Positions 8,243 through 17,007 of a DNA stretch of 61,771 bases are shown here, piece by piece; the first letter of the stretch is position 1, and every line of letters begins with the position of its first letter. Origin of the DNA: Alphaproteobacteria bacterium. GTDB lineage: Bacteria; Pseudomonadota; Alphaproteobacteria; CAAHEQ01; UBA3637. The position numbers and the translations under genes were made by a program. The DNA is taken from contig JAGCKR010000022.1 in assembly GCA_017647405.1 (NCBI GenBank), positions 1-61,771 of the forward strand. The letters are read 5' to 3'. The notes under the pieces are model-generated. The model was not told where the DNA came from. It searched no databases and worked only from the letters and a program-made list of their open reading frames with translations.

Positions 8243-9089
8243 GACTATCTCCCGTTAATATACGTTCTTTGGGAAAATCTATTTGAAAAATTGTACCTTT
8301 GTTCAACACACTTTGAACTTTCATTCTCCCTTGATGTAGTATAACCATTTTTTTTACTAATACAAGCCCTAATCCCATCCCTTGATCAGATTTGATAAAT
8401 GATGATATTACTTGATTATTCAAATTAAATAACTGTGATAATTTTTTCTTTTCAATACCGCATCCATTATCTTTAAAAACAACCTGAATACCTGTGGATA
8501 ACTTTTTTACATACACATCAATTTTACCATTTGAATTTGTAAACTTCACCGCATTTGAAAGAATGTTTAAAAAAATCTGCCGTAGCATACGCCGATCCGC
8601 CTTTATAAAAACAGGCGCAAAAGAGTGAATAACTATTTTTTTATTTTCAATAGGAAAAGCCATCTTAATTAAAGAAACCGAATCATTTATTGAAGCCAAT
8701 AAATCCACCTTTTCCTCAAATAAGTGCCCTTCATTTAATTCCAATTTTGAAAAATCTAAAATATTTTCAATTAAAGATAAAAGCATTTCTCCGCTTGAAA
8801 TAATTTTTTTTATATATCTTTTATACTTCTCATTTGAAATGGGACCAAAAACCTCTTTATCCATCACTTGAGCAAATCCCAAAATAGCATTTAAAGGCGT
8901 TTTCAATTCATGATTCATTTTTGCTATAAAAAGTTTTTGTTCTTTTGATAATGCCTCTGATTGATATTTTAAAAACAATAAATGGGCTATTAAATTATTT
9001 GTTGTAACCGAATGATTTAGTAAAAGAGATTTATCCTTTTTTAATTTTAAATTTTCATTTAACAATTTATTTTCACTATTTTTTTTCAT
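8229..9089 (-). CDS. Soluble histidine kinase without an obvious sensor domain
   Basis: A 286-aa kinase. The N-terminal 50 residues are Lys/Leu/Asn-rich and probably coiled coil. The HisKA phosphorylation site is in MNHELKTPLNAILGFAQVM (His near residue 59), and the HATPase domain shows the N box (FLNILSNAVKFTNSNG), the G1 box (DNGCGI) and the G2 box (GMGLGLVLVKK). There is no membrane segment and no PAS or GAF domain. A strong AAGGAGG precedes the ATG. No response regulator is adjacent; the PhoB-like gene at 9.7 kb is the nearest one. Confidence 0.88.
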   Translation of the reverse strand: MKKNSENKLLNENLKLKKDKSLLLNHSVTTNNLIAHLLFLKYQSEALSKEQKLFIAKMNHELKTPLNAILGFAQVMDKEVFGPISNEKYKRYIKKIISSGEMLLSLIENILDFSKLELNEGHLFEEKVDLLASINDSVSLIKMAFPIENKKIVIHSFAPVFIKADRRMLRQIFLNILSNAVKFTNSNGKIDVYVKKLSTGIQVVFKDNGCGIEKKKLSQLFNLNNQVISSFIKSDQGMGLGLVLVKKMVILHQGRMKVQSVLNKGTIFQIDFPKERILTGDSHEVF

Positions 9090-9394
9090 TTAAACCTCCT
9101 TAAAAAAAATAATCACCCTTTCAAAAAATAAAAGACAATAAAAAGAGTGAAATAGGCTAAAAGATATAACTAAATTATTTTTTCTTGATTTTTCTAATAA
9201 AAAAAGTTATCATTCAAACAGCCCTTATATGGAGAAGTCACAGAGTTTACTTAAAGACATACGACTCACTATCCAAAGAAGGAATAAGGGGGTACCCCCA
9301 CCCAAAAAAAATAATCATGTATTTGCACCAGTAAACAAATACATGATTGGAAATTTTCAAGATAAGAGTATTAATACTCATGGTCTATTAATAT
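9090..9394. other. Intergenic region with palindromes, no supported gene
   Basis: About 300 bp between the histidine kinase and tRNA-Ser. It holds a 12-bp palindrome GGGGGTACCCCC (9289-9300) and a perfect 13-bp inverted repeat (AATCATGTATTTG at 9313-9325, complement at 9336-9348). That repeat is followed on the minus strand by a T-tract, so it could be a weak minus-strand terminator. A small frame starting at 9229 runs into the tRNA and is not supported. Confidence 0.4.
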
Positions 9395-9486
9395 GGAGAG
9401 GTGGCAGAGCTGGTTGAATGCGCGTGACTCGAAATCATGTATACTGGTTAACAGTATCGGGGGTTCGAATCCCTTCCTCTCCGCCA
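9395..9486 (+). tRNA. tRNA-Ser (anticodon CGA)
   Basis: A complete class II tRNA with a long variable arm. The acceptor stem GGAGAGG pairs perfectly with CCTCTCC, the anticodon loop reads CTCGAAA (CGA, reading UCG), the T-loop is TTCGAAT, the discriminator base is G, and CCA is encoded. A strong terminator follows. Confidence 0.95.
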
Positions 9487-9487
9487 T

Positions 9488-9517
9488 AAAAAAGCCCTCT
9501 AAAAAGAGGGCTTTTTT
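9488..9517 (+). terminator. Intrinsic terminator after tRNA-Ser (bidirectional)
   Basis: A 13-bp perfect stem (AAAAAAGCCCTCT / AGAGGGCTTTTTT) with an AAAA loop. T-tracts on both strands let it also stop minus-strand transcripts coming from the regulator gene at 9700. Confidence 0.9.
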
Positions 9518-9526
9518 ATTTTGTGG

Positions 9527-9649
9527 TTAAAAATTATATTTCAACACAATACTACAATTCCAACCTTGACGACCACCATCTCTGCGATTTAATGAGGTGG
9601 AAACATTCCAGTTATCAGAAAGTTCTTTTTCAATTCCTTTCTTACACAT
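9527..9649 (-). pseudogene. Second remnant of an outer-membrane beta-barrel protein (C-terminus)
   Basis: A minus-strand frame of 40 codons from an ATG at 9647-9649 (open back to about 9706) encodes a peptide containing ELSDNWNVSTSLNRRDGG and ending VLKYNF. Two amphipathic strands with a turn and a terminal Phe are what the end of an autotransporter or porin-like barrel looks like. The rest of the barrel is missing, so it is probably a decayed gene. No Shine-Dalgarno was found. Confidence 0.45.
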
Positions 9650-9699
9650 AAAAAAATCAATTAAAAAATATTTTTCAGAATAAACACAAAAAAGAGGAA

Positions 9700-10401
9700 T
9701 TATTCTTCATCTTCTCCCGCTGAACTATCAAGCGCATATCCGGCAGACCGAACCGTTCTGATAATATCAGGTTCTCCACCTTCATTTAAAGCCCTGCGAA
9801 GCCGTCTGATATGAACATCAACCGTTCTGAGTTCCACATGAATAGATCCACCCCAAACCAATTTTAAAAGCGATTCGCGAGATAAAACAATACCTGGTTT
9901 TTCCATCAAATATTGCAAAAGTCTAAATTCTGTTGGACCTAAATGAACTGCTCGATCCCCACGCATAACACGTCGTTTGGCAAAATCCATTGTTAAATCT
10001 TCATACGACAAATTATCTTGCCTATTTTCAGGTTGAACACGTCGAAGTAAAGCACCAATTCTTGCCATTAATTCCGGAATCGAATATGGTTTTGTCATAT
10101 AATCATCAGCTCCAAAAGAAAGACCGCGAACCTTATCGGCTTCTTCCCCTCTAGCTGTTAACATAATAATAGGCGTACTCCGCAACTCATAAGAACGTCT
10201 CATTTCTCTGCAAATATCAATACCTTGAATATTTGGCAACATCCAATCCAGTAAAACTAAATCCGGCTTTTCTGTTAACGCTGTGGAGATCACATCTTTT
10301 CCATCCATCACAGCGATCGTTTCATAACCTTGTTTTTCAAGATTATATTTTAAAAGGGTTACTAAAGCAGTTTCATCCTCCACAATCATTATTTTTGTCA
10401 T
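9700..10401 (-). CDS. OmpR/PhoB-family response regulator
   Basis: A 233-aa two-component regulator. The receiver domain has the acidic pair near residues 8-9, the phosphoacceptor Asp52 in LVLLDWMLP and the conserved Lys104 in YMTKPYSI. The C-terminal winged-helix DNA-binding domain contains HLGPTEFRLLQYLMEKPG and VDVHIRRLRRAL. The sequence is close to PhoB, and a PhoR-like kinase lies 26 kb away at 36.1 kb. It follows rpe by 3 nt and is probably in the same transcript. Confidence 0.9.
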   Translation of the reverse strand: MTKIMIVEDETALVTLLKYNLEKQGYETIAVMDGKDVISTALTEKPDLVLLDWMLPNIQGIDICREMRRSYELRSTPIIMLTARGEEADKVRGLSFGADDYMTKPYSIPELMARIGALLRRVQPENRQDNLSYEDLTMDFAKRRVMRGDRAVHLGPTEFRLLQYLMEKPGIVLSRESLLKLVWGGSIHVELRTVDVHIRRLRRALNEGGEPDIIRTVRSAGYALDSSAGEDEE

Positions 10402-10404
10402 ACA

Positions 10405-11043
10405 CTACCCCTTTAACTTACTAATTGCTTTTTTATATGGTTTATTTTTAAAAATATAGCTACCGGCAACTAAAATATCCGCTCCGGCATATACACACGC
10501 TGGTGCCGTTATATCATTAATTCCACCATCAACTGAAATTAAAACTTTTTTCTTACCAATTAACTCTTTTAAATCGGCAATTTTTTTAATAGCTTCTTGT
10601 TGAAATTGTTGACCGCCAAATCCAGGTTCAACAGACATCACTAAAATCAAATCAATATCCGGAATATACGGTAAAATATCAGAAACTTTTGTGTTTGGTT
10701 TAATAGATATGCCGACTTTCTTTTTCCCTTTTTTTATCAAAGAAATTAAATAAGGGATTTCTTCTTTACACTCTAAGTGAATGGTAATAAAATCAGCTCC
10801 CGCATCAATAAAATCTTGAATTAAAACAGAAGGTTTTTCAACCATTAAATGCACATCAAAAGGCAAAGATGAACAAGAACGAATTGATTTTACAACAGGT
10901 GCTCCAAATGTTAAATTTGGAACAAAGACACCATCCATCACATCAATATGAATCAAATCAGCGCCAGACTCATTTAAGGCTTTTATTTCTTTACCTAAGG
11001 ATGAAAAATCCGCCGATAAAATACTTGGTGAGACTAAAACCAT
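10405..11043 (-). CDS. rpe: Ribulose-phosphate 3-epimerase
   Basis: A 212-aa TIM-barrel enzyme of the pentose-phosphate pathway, interconverting ribulose-5-phosphate and xylulose-5-phosphate. Visible motifs: SILSADFSSLGKEI, HIDVMDGVFVPN with metal-binding His and Asp, HLMVEKP, MSVEPGFGGQ, and VDGGIN for phosphate and metal binding. With transketolase and class II aldolase nearby it makes a small carbon-metabolism group. Confidence 0.95.
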   Translation of the reverse strand: MVLVSPSILSADFSSLGKEIKALNESGADLIHIDVMDGVFVPNLTFGAPVVKSIRSCSSLPFDVHLMVEKPSVLIQDFIDAGADFITIHLECKEEIPYLISLIKKGKKKVGISIKPNTKVSDILPYIPDIDLILVMSVEPGFGGQQFQQEAIKKIADLKELIGKKKVLISVDGGINDITAPACVYAGADILVAGSYIFKNKPYKKAISKLKG

Positions 11044-11050
11044 TTTTCCC

Positions 11051-11090
11051 TCAAAAAAATGAAAGGGAAGGGTTTTCCCTCTTCCCTTTT
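11051..11090 (-). terminator. Putative terminator or attenuator between fba and rpe
   Basis: An imperfect hairpin built from AAAGGGAAGGG and CCCTCTTCCCTTT, with T-rich sequence on both sides. It may separate the fba and rpe transcripts or leave partial read-through. Confidence 0.5.
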
Positions 11091-11100
11091 TATTTTGTTA

Positions 11101-12165
11101 TTATTTAACAATTTTTGGATCTAATTCACCAGATTTATAACGTTTTGCCATATCTGCTAATGAAATCGGTTTAATTTTTGATGCATGACCTGCGGCACCA
11201 AACTGAACATATCTTTCTTCGCAAACTTTTTGCATAGCATCTAATGCTGGTTTTAAGTATTTACGTGGATCAAATTCAGCTGGTTTTTCTGTGTATAATT
11301 TACGGATAGCCCCCGTCATAGCCATTCTTAAATCTGTGTCAACATTAACTTTGCGGACACCATGTTTAATAGCTTCTTGAATTTCTTCAACAGGAACACC
11401 GTATGTTTGCGGCATTTGACCACCATAAGCATTGATAATATCCTGCAAATCTTGAGGAACAGAAGAAGATCCATGCATAACCAAGTGTGTATATGGCAAT
11501 TTTTCATGAATTTTCTTAATAGTATCAATTGATAAAATAGCACCATCCGGTTTACGAGTAAATTTATATGCCCCGTGAGATGTTCCAATAGCAACAGCTA
11601 AAGCATCCACTTTTGTTTCCTCAACAAAACGAACAGCATCATCAGGGTCTGTTAAAAGTTTTGATTTATCAATTTCACCATCAAATCCATGACCATCTTC
11701 TTTTTCGCCTTTTCCGGTTTCAAGTGAGCCAATACAGCCTAATTCACCTTCAACAGAAACACCAACCGGATGAGCAACAGAAGTAACTTCACCTGTTACT
11801 TTTGCATTATATTCATGAGAAGCTGGTTGACCATCTAATGTTAAAGAACCATCCATCATAACGGATGTGAAACCATTCATCATAGCTGAATAACAAACTT
11901 CTGGACTTGAACCATGGTCTTGGTGAACACAAATCGGCAAATCAGGATACATTTCAACCCCTGCCATCATCAAATGTTTTAAAACAGCATCATTTGCATA
12001 TGCTCTAGCCCCTTTACTGGCTTGAATAATAACCGGAGAATTTGTTTTTTGAGCAGCTGCCAAAATTGCCAAAACTTGTTCCATGTTATTTACGTTAAAT
12101 GCTGGAATCCCATAACCATATTCAGCAGCATGGTCTAATAATTGTCTTAAAGAAACTAAAGCCAT
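11101..12165 (-). CDS. fba: Fructose-bisphosphate aldolase, class II
   Basis: A 354-aa zinc aldolase of the CbbA-like (class IIB) type, cleaving fructose-1,6-bisphosphate in glycolysis, or running in reverse in gluconeogenesis. Cues: the N-terminus [23 protein letters not shown], the zinc motif [42 protein letters not shown] and MHGSSSVP. Length and motifs are normal for the family. Confidence 0.95.
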   Translation of the reverse strand: MALVSLRQLLDHAAEYGYGIPAFNVNNMEQVLAILAAAQKTNSPVIIQASKGARAYANDAVLKHLMMAGVEMYPDLPICVHQDHGSSPEVCYSAMMNGFTSVMMDGSLTLDGQPASHEYNAKVTGEVTSVAHPVGVSVEGELGCIGSLETGKGEKEDGHGFDGEIDKSKLLTDPDDAVRFVEETKVDALAVAIGTSHGAYKFTRKPDGAILSIDTIKKIHEKLPYTHLVMHGSSSVPQDLQDIINAYGGQMPQTYGVPVEEIQEAIKHGVRKVNVDTDLRMAMTGAIRKLYTEKPAEFDPRKYLKPALDAMQKVCEERYVQFGAAGHASKIKPISLADMAKRYKSGELDPKIVK

Positions 12166-12259
12166 TTTTTTATCCTTTCAGTATAATCTTGTTAAGAATG
12201 GTAATTTCTGTTCCCCTTTATACAAAGAAACACTATAAAAAGCAATATTTTTTTGATTT

Positions 12260-13198
12260 TTATCTTAAAACACTTTCTTTTCGTGCTGATATTTTCTTTT
12301 CAATAAATAACCATAACAAAACAAATAACAGTAAAAACAATCCAATAAACAAAAAAGAAACACCAGCAATGTGTTTGTTATCAAAAAGTTCAAAATATAA
12401 ATAAACTAACCGTATAAATATAAAAAAACCGGTAACATTAAACAAAGCAACTCTTTTCTCTTTGATAGCAAGAGCCATCATTAAAAGTGTAAAAAATAAA
12501 AAAAGAACAATGGATTCTAAAACAGATGAAAAACCTCTTAAAGACAAAAAAAGAAAACCAAAATATAATAAAACACTCCATTTATAAACAGCATTCAAAA
12601 AGTGAGTATGAAGATTTTTAGTTGTCAAAATAATAACAAATAAAATACTTTCAATCAGAACGATCGAAAAAAATGGTGATTGCTCGAAAAAAAGAAGTAA
12701 TAACTCCAACTTAAATGATCCAATAAGTCCTCCTAAAAATAATGGAATCCATAATAAAAACAAAAATTCACGTTTTGCTAAAAAAACAAGGATAAAGGAT
12801 AAAAAAGCCCAAAAAAGAAGCCCCTCAACATGAGTGATTGGTAAATTAAAAAGCTGAGAAAAAATACCAACACCTCCACCAATTATAAAAAATGAAATAA
12901 ATAAAACAATTTCCAATAGGAATTTTTTTCTTTTTCGAATCGATTGATATCCCAATACCATTAAAAGAAAACTAAAAAAAGAAAAAACTATACTTTTACA
13001 CCATAAAGGAATAACTCCCCAATATTCATAACAAAGGGAAAAACATCCTACAACAAAACAAAAAACACCCATCCAAAAAAAACTCAAGAGAACAAACGGT
13101 AAAAACCGTCTATCCTCTTGTTTTAATATTTTTTGTTGCTGTTCCTTTGTAATTAAGTTTTGATCAACCCAAAATTTAGTGCGTTGTTTTAAATTCAT
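12260..13198 (-). CDS. DUF2157-family membrane protein
   Basis: A 312-aa protein with a soluble N-terminal segment (residues 1-31, WVDQNLITKEQQQKIL, the DUF2157 signature) followed by about nine membrane helices rich in Phe and Leu. Function is unknown. Its Shine-Dalgarno (GAGG) forms part of a 14-bp hairpin whose other arm overlaps the transketolase stop codon, so translation is probably coupled to transketolase. Confidence 0.8.
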   Translation of the reverse strand: MNLKQRTKFWVDQNLITKEQQQKILKQEDRRFLPFVLLSFFWMGVFCFVVGCFSLCYEYWGVIPLWCKSIVFSFFSFLLMVLGYQSIRKRKKFLLEIVLFISFFIIGGGVGIFSQLFNLPITHVEGLLFWAFLSFILVFLAKREFLFLLWIPLFLGGLIGSFKLELLLLFFEQSPFFSIVLIESILFVIILTTKNLHTHFLNAVYKWSVLLYFGFLFLSLRGFSSVLESIVLFLFFTLLMMALAIKEKRVALFNVTGFFIFIRLVYLYFELFDNKHIAGVSFLFIGLFLLLFVLLWLFIEKKISARKESVLR

Positions 13199-13204
13199 CT
13201 CATC

Positions 13205-13237
13205 CTCATTAAAAGATTTTGTTAATCTTTTAATGAG
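13205..13237 (-). promoter_or_regulatory. Hairpin linking the tkt stop codon to the next Shine-Dalgarno
   Basis: A perfect 14-bp stem (13205-13218 with 13224-13237, 5-nt loop). In the minus-strand RNA the 5' arm holds the last codons of tkt up to its stop, and the 3' arm ends in the GAG of the ribosome-binding site for the DUF2157 gene. It has no T-tract, so a terminator role is less likely than control of translation. Confidence 0.55.
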
Positions 13238-15198
13238 ATAAGTTCCTTTACAATGTTTTCAATGTTTTCTACACTAAATCCGAATTTTTCCAAAACTTTT
13301 TTTCCATTCCCCGAAGAACCAAAAGTATCCACAGATAAAATAGCTCCTGTTTCACCAATAAATCTATCCCATCCAAAAGAAGAAGCTGCCTCTATAATCA
13401 AATGGGGGGCTTTTCCCAAAATAAACATTTGATACTCTATTGATTGCTTTTCAAAAAGCTCTCGACTCGGCATGGAAACAACTGCTGCATGAATCCCTTG
13501 TTCTAATAAAGATTTTTGCGCTTCAACAGCCAATGAAACCTCTGAACCAGTTGCAATTAAAGTCACATCCCGTTCTGCTTTAGATTCACTGATAACATAC
13601 GCCCCCAAAGCTGACATATTCATTTTGTAATCTTTTCTTAAAACAGGTAATTCCTGTCTTGAACAAACAATAACACATGGCGTTTTTTCACTTTGAAGCG
13701 CCAGTTCATAACACTCTGCTGTTTCAATGCTATCTGCTGGTCTAAAAACGGTTACATTTGGTATTGCTCTGAGCATAGCAAGCTGTTCAATCGGTTGATG
13801 AGTTGGCCCATCTTCACCAACACCAAGAGAATCGTGTGTTAAAATATAAATTTCACGCTCTTGCATTAAAGCCGCCAAACGTAAAGCTGGCTTCATATAA
13901 TCAACAAAAGATAAGAATGTGCTTGATAACGGTAAAAATGCCCCATAAGCAGCAATTCCATTCATAATAGCACCCATTGCATGCTCTCTGATACCATAAT
14001 GAATATAATTACCTTGAAAATCATCTTTATGAATTGGTGTTGCTGAAGAAGGTTTTGTATAACAAGCGCCAGCCAAATCAGCGGAACCTGACAATAAAAA
14101 TGGACAATCTTTTAATAAAATATCTAAAACATTCTGTGATGATTTTCTGGTTGCCAAAGGCTTTTTTTCTTCAACTTCTTTTTGTTTAAACTGAATTAAA
14201 TCACTTTTAACTAAATCAGATGTTTTTTTATCTATCAGAGATAAAAACTCTTCTTTTTTGGGATGTTTTTTTAAATTTTCTTCCCATACAACCATATTCT
14301 CATGATGAATTTTAAAAACATTTCTCCATGAAGACAAAATATCTTCCGGAATTTGGAATGGTTCATACTCCCATTTTAAATTTTCTCTTAATGCTTGTAC
14401 TTCATCTACCCCTAACGGTGCTCCATGACAAGCAGGTGTTCCCCCTTTATTCGGAGCGCCAAAACCTATTGTTGTTTTACAATCAATCAAAACCGGTTTA
14501 TCAGAACTGATAGCCCCCTTTAAAGCTGCTTCAATTGATTCAAAATGATGTCCATCACAAACAAATACTCGCCATCCATTCGCTTCAAAACGTTTTTTCA
14601 TATCTGTTGAAGATGCGATATTTGTATGCCCATCAATCGTAATAGAATTATCATCCCAAAGAACAATTAAATTTTTTAAATTCCAGTGACCCGCCAAGGA
14701 AATTGCCTCTTCTGAAATACCTTCCATTAAACAACCATCTCCAACAAAAACATATGTTTTATGATTAATTAAATCATCTCCGAATCTAGCATTTAATAAA
14801 CGTTCAGAAAGAGCCATTCCAACAGCACCGGCAATACCTTGCCCTAATGGCCCGGTGGAAAAATCAATTCCATTCACAAGATGTTTTTCCGGATGTCCGG
14901 CTGTTTTACTTCCTAATTGTCTGAAATTTTTAATTTCATCTAAGGATATATCATTGAAACCGGATAAATACATTAAGCTATAAAGTAAGGCTGAACCATG
15001 TCCATTAGATAAAACAAAACGATCTCGATTTATCCACTGCGGATTTAAAGGATCTACTTTCAAAAATCTGGACCACAAAACCGTTGCAACATCTGCCATT
15101 CCCAAAGGCATTCCAGGATGGCCTGATTTTGCTTTTTCAATCATATCAACAGATAAAAAACGAACGGCATTTGCCATTTTTGATAACATTTCTTTCAT
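13222..15198 (-). CDS. tkt: Transketolase
   Basis: A 658-aa thiamine-diphosphate enzyme of the pentose-phosphate pathway. Visible motifs: GHPGMPLGMADVA near the N-terminus, the ThDP motif from VGDGCLMEGISEEA to WDDNSITIDG, the pyrimidine-domain GIREHAMGAIMNG and HDSLGVGEDGPTHQP, and the C-terminal VSMPSRELFEKQ. Length is normal. The downstream DUF2157 gene is 23 bp away and appears coupled to it through a hairpin. Confidence 0.96.
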   Translation of the reverse strand: MKEMLSKMANAVRFLSVDMIEKAKSGHPGMPLGMADVATVLWSRFLKVDPLNPQWINRDRFVLSNGHGSALLYSLMYLSGFNDISLDEIKNFRQLGSKTAGHPEKHLVNGIDFSTGPLGQGIAGAVGMALSERLLNARFGDDLINHKTYVFVGDGCLMEGISEEAISLAGHWNLKNLIVLWDDNSITIDGHTNIASSTDMKKRFEANGWRVFVCDGHHFESIEAALKGAISSDKPVLIDCKTTIGFGAPNKGGTPACHGAPLGVDEVQALRENLKWEYEPFQIPEDILSSWRNVFKIHHENMVVWEENLKKHPKKEEFLSLIDKKTSDLVKSDLIQFKQKEVEEKKPLATRKSSQNVLDILLKDCPFLLSGSADLAGACYTKPSSATPIHKDDFQGNYIHYGIREHAMGAIMNGIAAYGAFLPLSSTFLSFVDYMKPALRLAALMQEREIYILTHDSLGVGEDGPTHQPIEQLAMLRAIPNVTVFRPADSIETAECYELALQSEKTPCVIVCSRQELPVLRKDYKMNMSALGAYVISESKAERDVTLIATGSEVSLAVEAQKSLLEQGIHAAVVSMPSRELFEKQSIEYQMFILGKAPHLIIEAASSFGWDRFIGETGAILSVDTFGSSGNGKKVLEKFGFSVENIENIVKELISLKD

Positions 15199-15241
15199 TT
15201 ATACCCCTTTCATTCAAACAAAGAATGTTTAAATATTTAAT

Positions 15242-15793
15242 TTAGTATTGAATACTTAAAAATAAAAAAAGATTTCTTCCATACGATTGTTCGCGAATAA
15301 TTTCAAACCCCTCAGGAATATCCTCTTTAATCAATTTATCCGTTTCAATAATAATCAGTGTTTTTTCAGTCAGCCATCCTTTTTCTCTAAATTGGCATAA
15401 TGATTTTTGCCACAATCCTTTTCCATATGGCGGATCAAAGAAAATAATATCAGCAATATCTAAAACTTTTGGAGGGAAACAAGCATCAGTTGTTATAATT
15501 TTTATTTCTTTCATTCCGCTTGTATTTTGCCGGATACAAGTGAGTGCTTGTTTATTATTTTCAAATAAAAAAACCTTTTTAGCTCCACGCGAAAAAGCTT
15601 CTATTCCCATTCCGCCGGAACCAGCAAACACATCTAAAAAACATATATCGGGCCAAGATTTATTTAATTTTAAGAGGTGGTGATTTAAAATATTAAACAA
15701 ACCTTCTTTCGCTCTATCAGATGTTGGGCGTGTGATACTCTCATCTGCTGCAAGCAACTTTTTCCCCCGAAAAACGCCCGATATAACTCTCAT
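15242..15793 (-). CDS. rsmD: 16S rRNA m2G966 methyltransferase
   Basis: A 183-aa SAM-dependent methyltransferase acting on 16S rRNA guanine 966. It shows the SAM-binding motif LDVFAGSGGMGIEAFSRGA and the catalytic DPPY in FFDPPYGKGLW, with the N-terminal RVISGVFRGKKL and RPTSDRAKEGLFNIL typical of RsmD. The start overlaps the upstream pseudouridine synthase stop as ATGA. Confidence 0.93.
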   Translation of the reverse strand: MRVISGVFRGKKLLAADESITRPTSDRAKEGLFNILNHHLLKLNKSWPDICFLDVFAGSGGMGIEAFSRGAKKVFLFENNKQALTCIRQNTSGMKEIKIITTDACFPPKVLDIADIIFFDPPYGKGLWQKSLCQFREKGWLTEKTLIIIETDKLIKEDIPEGFEIIREQSYGRNLFLFLSIQY

Positions 15794-16503
15794 AACAATT
15801 CTTTCAATGCTTTTTTAGAAACTTCTCTGACTTCGCCCTTAGCTAAATTTCCCAACTGAAAAGGGCCATAAGATACTCGAATTAAACGAGTAACTTCTAA
15901 TCCAAAAAAAGCCATTAATTTTCTGATTTCTCTATTTTTACCCTCGGTCAATGTTATAGAAATCCAACTATTGGTTCCTTTAACTTGCTCAACAACAGCT
16001 TCACATGGAGCATATCTTACTCCTTGGATTGTAACACCTTTTGCTAACATTTTTTGAATATCCGGTGTTAACATACCATGAATGCGAACGCGATATCTTC
16101 TTTTCCAACCTTTGGAAGGATGCTCTAACTCTCTGGCTAATTCCCCATCAGTTGTGAGCAATAAAAGACCTTCTGAATTTAAATCCAAACGCCCAACGGA
16201 AATCACACGCGGCAAATATTTTGGTAAAGATTCAAAAACCGTTTTTCTTCCTTGCGGATCTTTATGAGTTGTCACCAAACCAACCGGCTTATGATAACAC
16301 CATAAACGTCGCTCTTGTTTTTCACCTATCGGTTTATCATCAACCAAAATTTTATCTTCACTTGAAACTGTAAAAGCCGGTGTTGTTAAAACAACACCAT
16401 TAACTTTAACACGTCCATTTAAAATCCATTCCTCAGCTGTTCTCCTGGAACATAATCCAGCAGCAGCCATAATTTTTGCAATTCGTTCTTTCTTTTCTGT
16501 CAT
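15790..16503 (-). CDS. rluB: 23S rRNA pseudouridine synthase (RluB/RsuA family)
   Basis: A 237-aa enzyme with an N-terminal S4 RNA-binding domain (AKIMAAAGLCSRRTAEEWI) and a pseudouridine synthase domain whose catalytic Asp is in VGRLDLNSEGLLLLTTDG. The C-terminus carries TEGKNREIRKLM. The closest match by motif is RluB; RsuA or RluE cannot be excluded. I take the ATG at 16501-16503. A TTG nine codons upstream is possible. No Shine-Dalgarno is seen and a TATAAT lies 10-15 bp upstream, so the mRNA could be almost leaderless. Confidence 0.88.
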   Translation of the reverse strand: MTEKKERIAKIMAAAGLCSRRTAEEWILNGRVKVNGVVLTTPAFTVSSEDKILVDDKPIGEKQERRLWCYHKPVGLVTTHKDPQGRKTVFESLPKYLPRVISVGRLDLNSEGLLLLTTDGELARELEHPSKGWKRRYRVRIHGMLTPDIQKMLAKGVTIQGVRYAPCEAVVEQVKGTNSWISITLTEGKNREIRKLMAFFGLEVTRLIRVSYGPFQLGNLAKGEVREVSKKALKELL

Positions 16504-16546
16504 AATTGGTATATTATAGGAAAAAACCAAAAGATGAAAGTAAAAA

Positions 16547-17005
16547 ATGATTCCAAATGAAATGATTTTAAAAACAGCTTACAAATATGCAGAAAAAGCT
16601 TTTCAAAAAGATGAAGTGCCGGTTGGAGCTGTTATTTATAACACTTGCACTAAAGAAATTATTGCTTGTGCACACAACCAAACCGAAATGAAAAAAAACC
16701 CCTTAGCTCATGCTGAAATATTAGCCATTCAAAAAGCATGCAAAAAATTAGGCGTTAAAAGATTAAACGGTTATTCTTTGTTTGTAACATTAGAACCATG
16801 TACAATGTGTGCCGGCGCTTTATCTTGGGCCAGATTGGATAATGTTTTTTTTGGAGCTTTCGATCCTAAAACCGGGGGCATTCAACAAGGTGCAAAAGTT
16901 TTTACACACACACAAACTCATCATAAACCAAATGTTCAAGGCGGATTTGATGAAGAAAAAAACAGTCAAATTTTAACTCAATTTTTTAAACAAAAAAGAA
17001 AATAA
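16547..17005 (+). CDS. tadA: tRNA-specific adenosine deaminase
   Basis: A 152-aa zinc deaminase converting A34 to inosine in tRNA-Arg. The zinc site is complete: His55-Ala-Glu57 (PLAHAEILAIQ), then Cys85 and Cys88 in PCTMCAGAL. It is divergent from the pseudouridine synthase gene, the common arrangement in alphaproteobacteria, and is followed 2 nt later by xseA. Confidence 0.94.
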   Translation: MIPNEMILKTAYKYAEKAFQKDEVPVGAVIYNTCTKEIIACAHNQTEMKKNPLAHAEILAIQKACKKLGVKRLNGYSLFVTLEPCTMCAGALSWARLDNVFFGAFDPKTGGIQQGAKVFTHTQTHHKPNVQGGFDEEKNSQILTQFFKQKRK

Positions 17006-17007
17006 TA

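Noticed and set aside
9313-9348. 13-bp inverted repeat as a small RNA gene
   Set aside because: No promoter next to it. A weak minus-strand terminator is the simpler reading.
9229-9417. Plus-strand frame of 62 codons
   Set aside because: It runs into tRNA-Ser and crosses two palindromes, with no ribosome-binding site.
12099-12404. Plus-strand frame of 101 codons between fba and the DUF2157 gene
   Set aside because: It overlaps both minus-strand genes and has no ribosome-binding site or domain.
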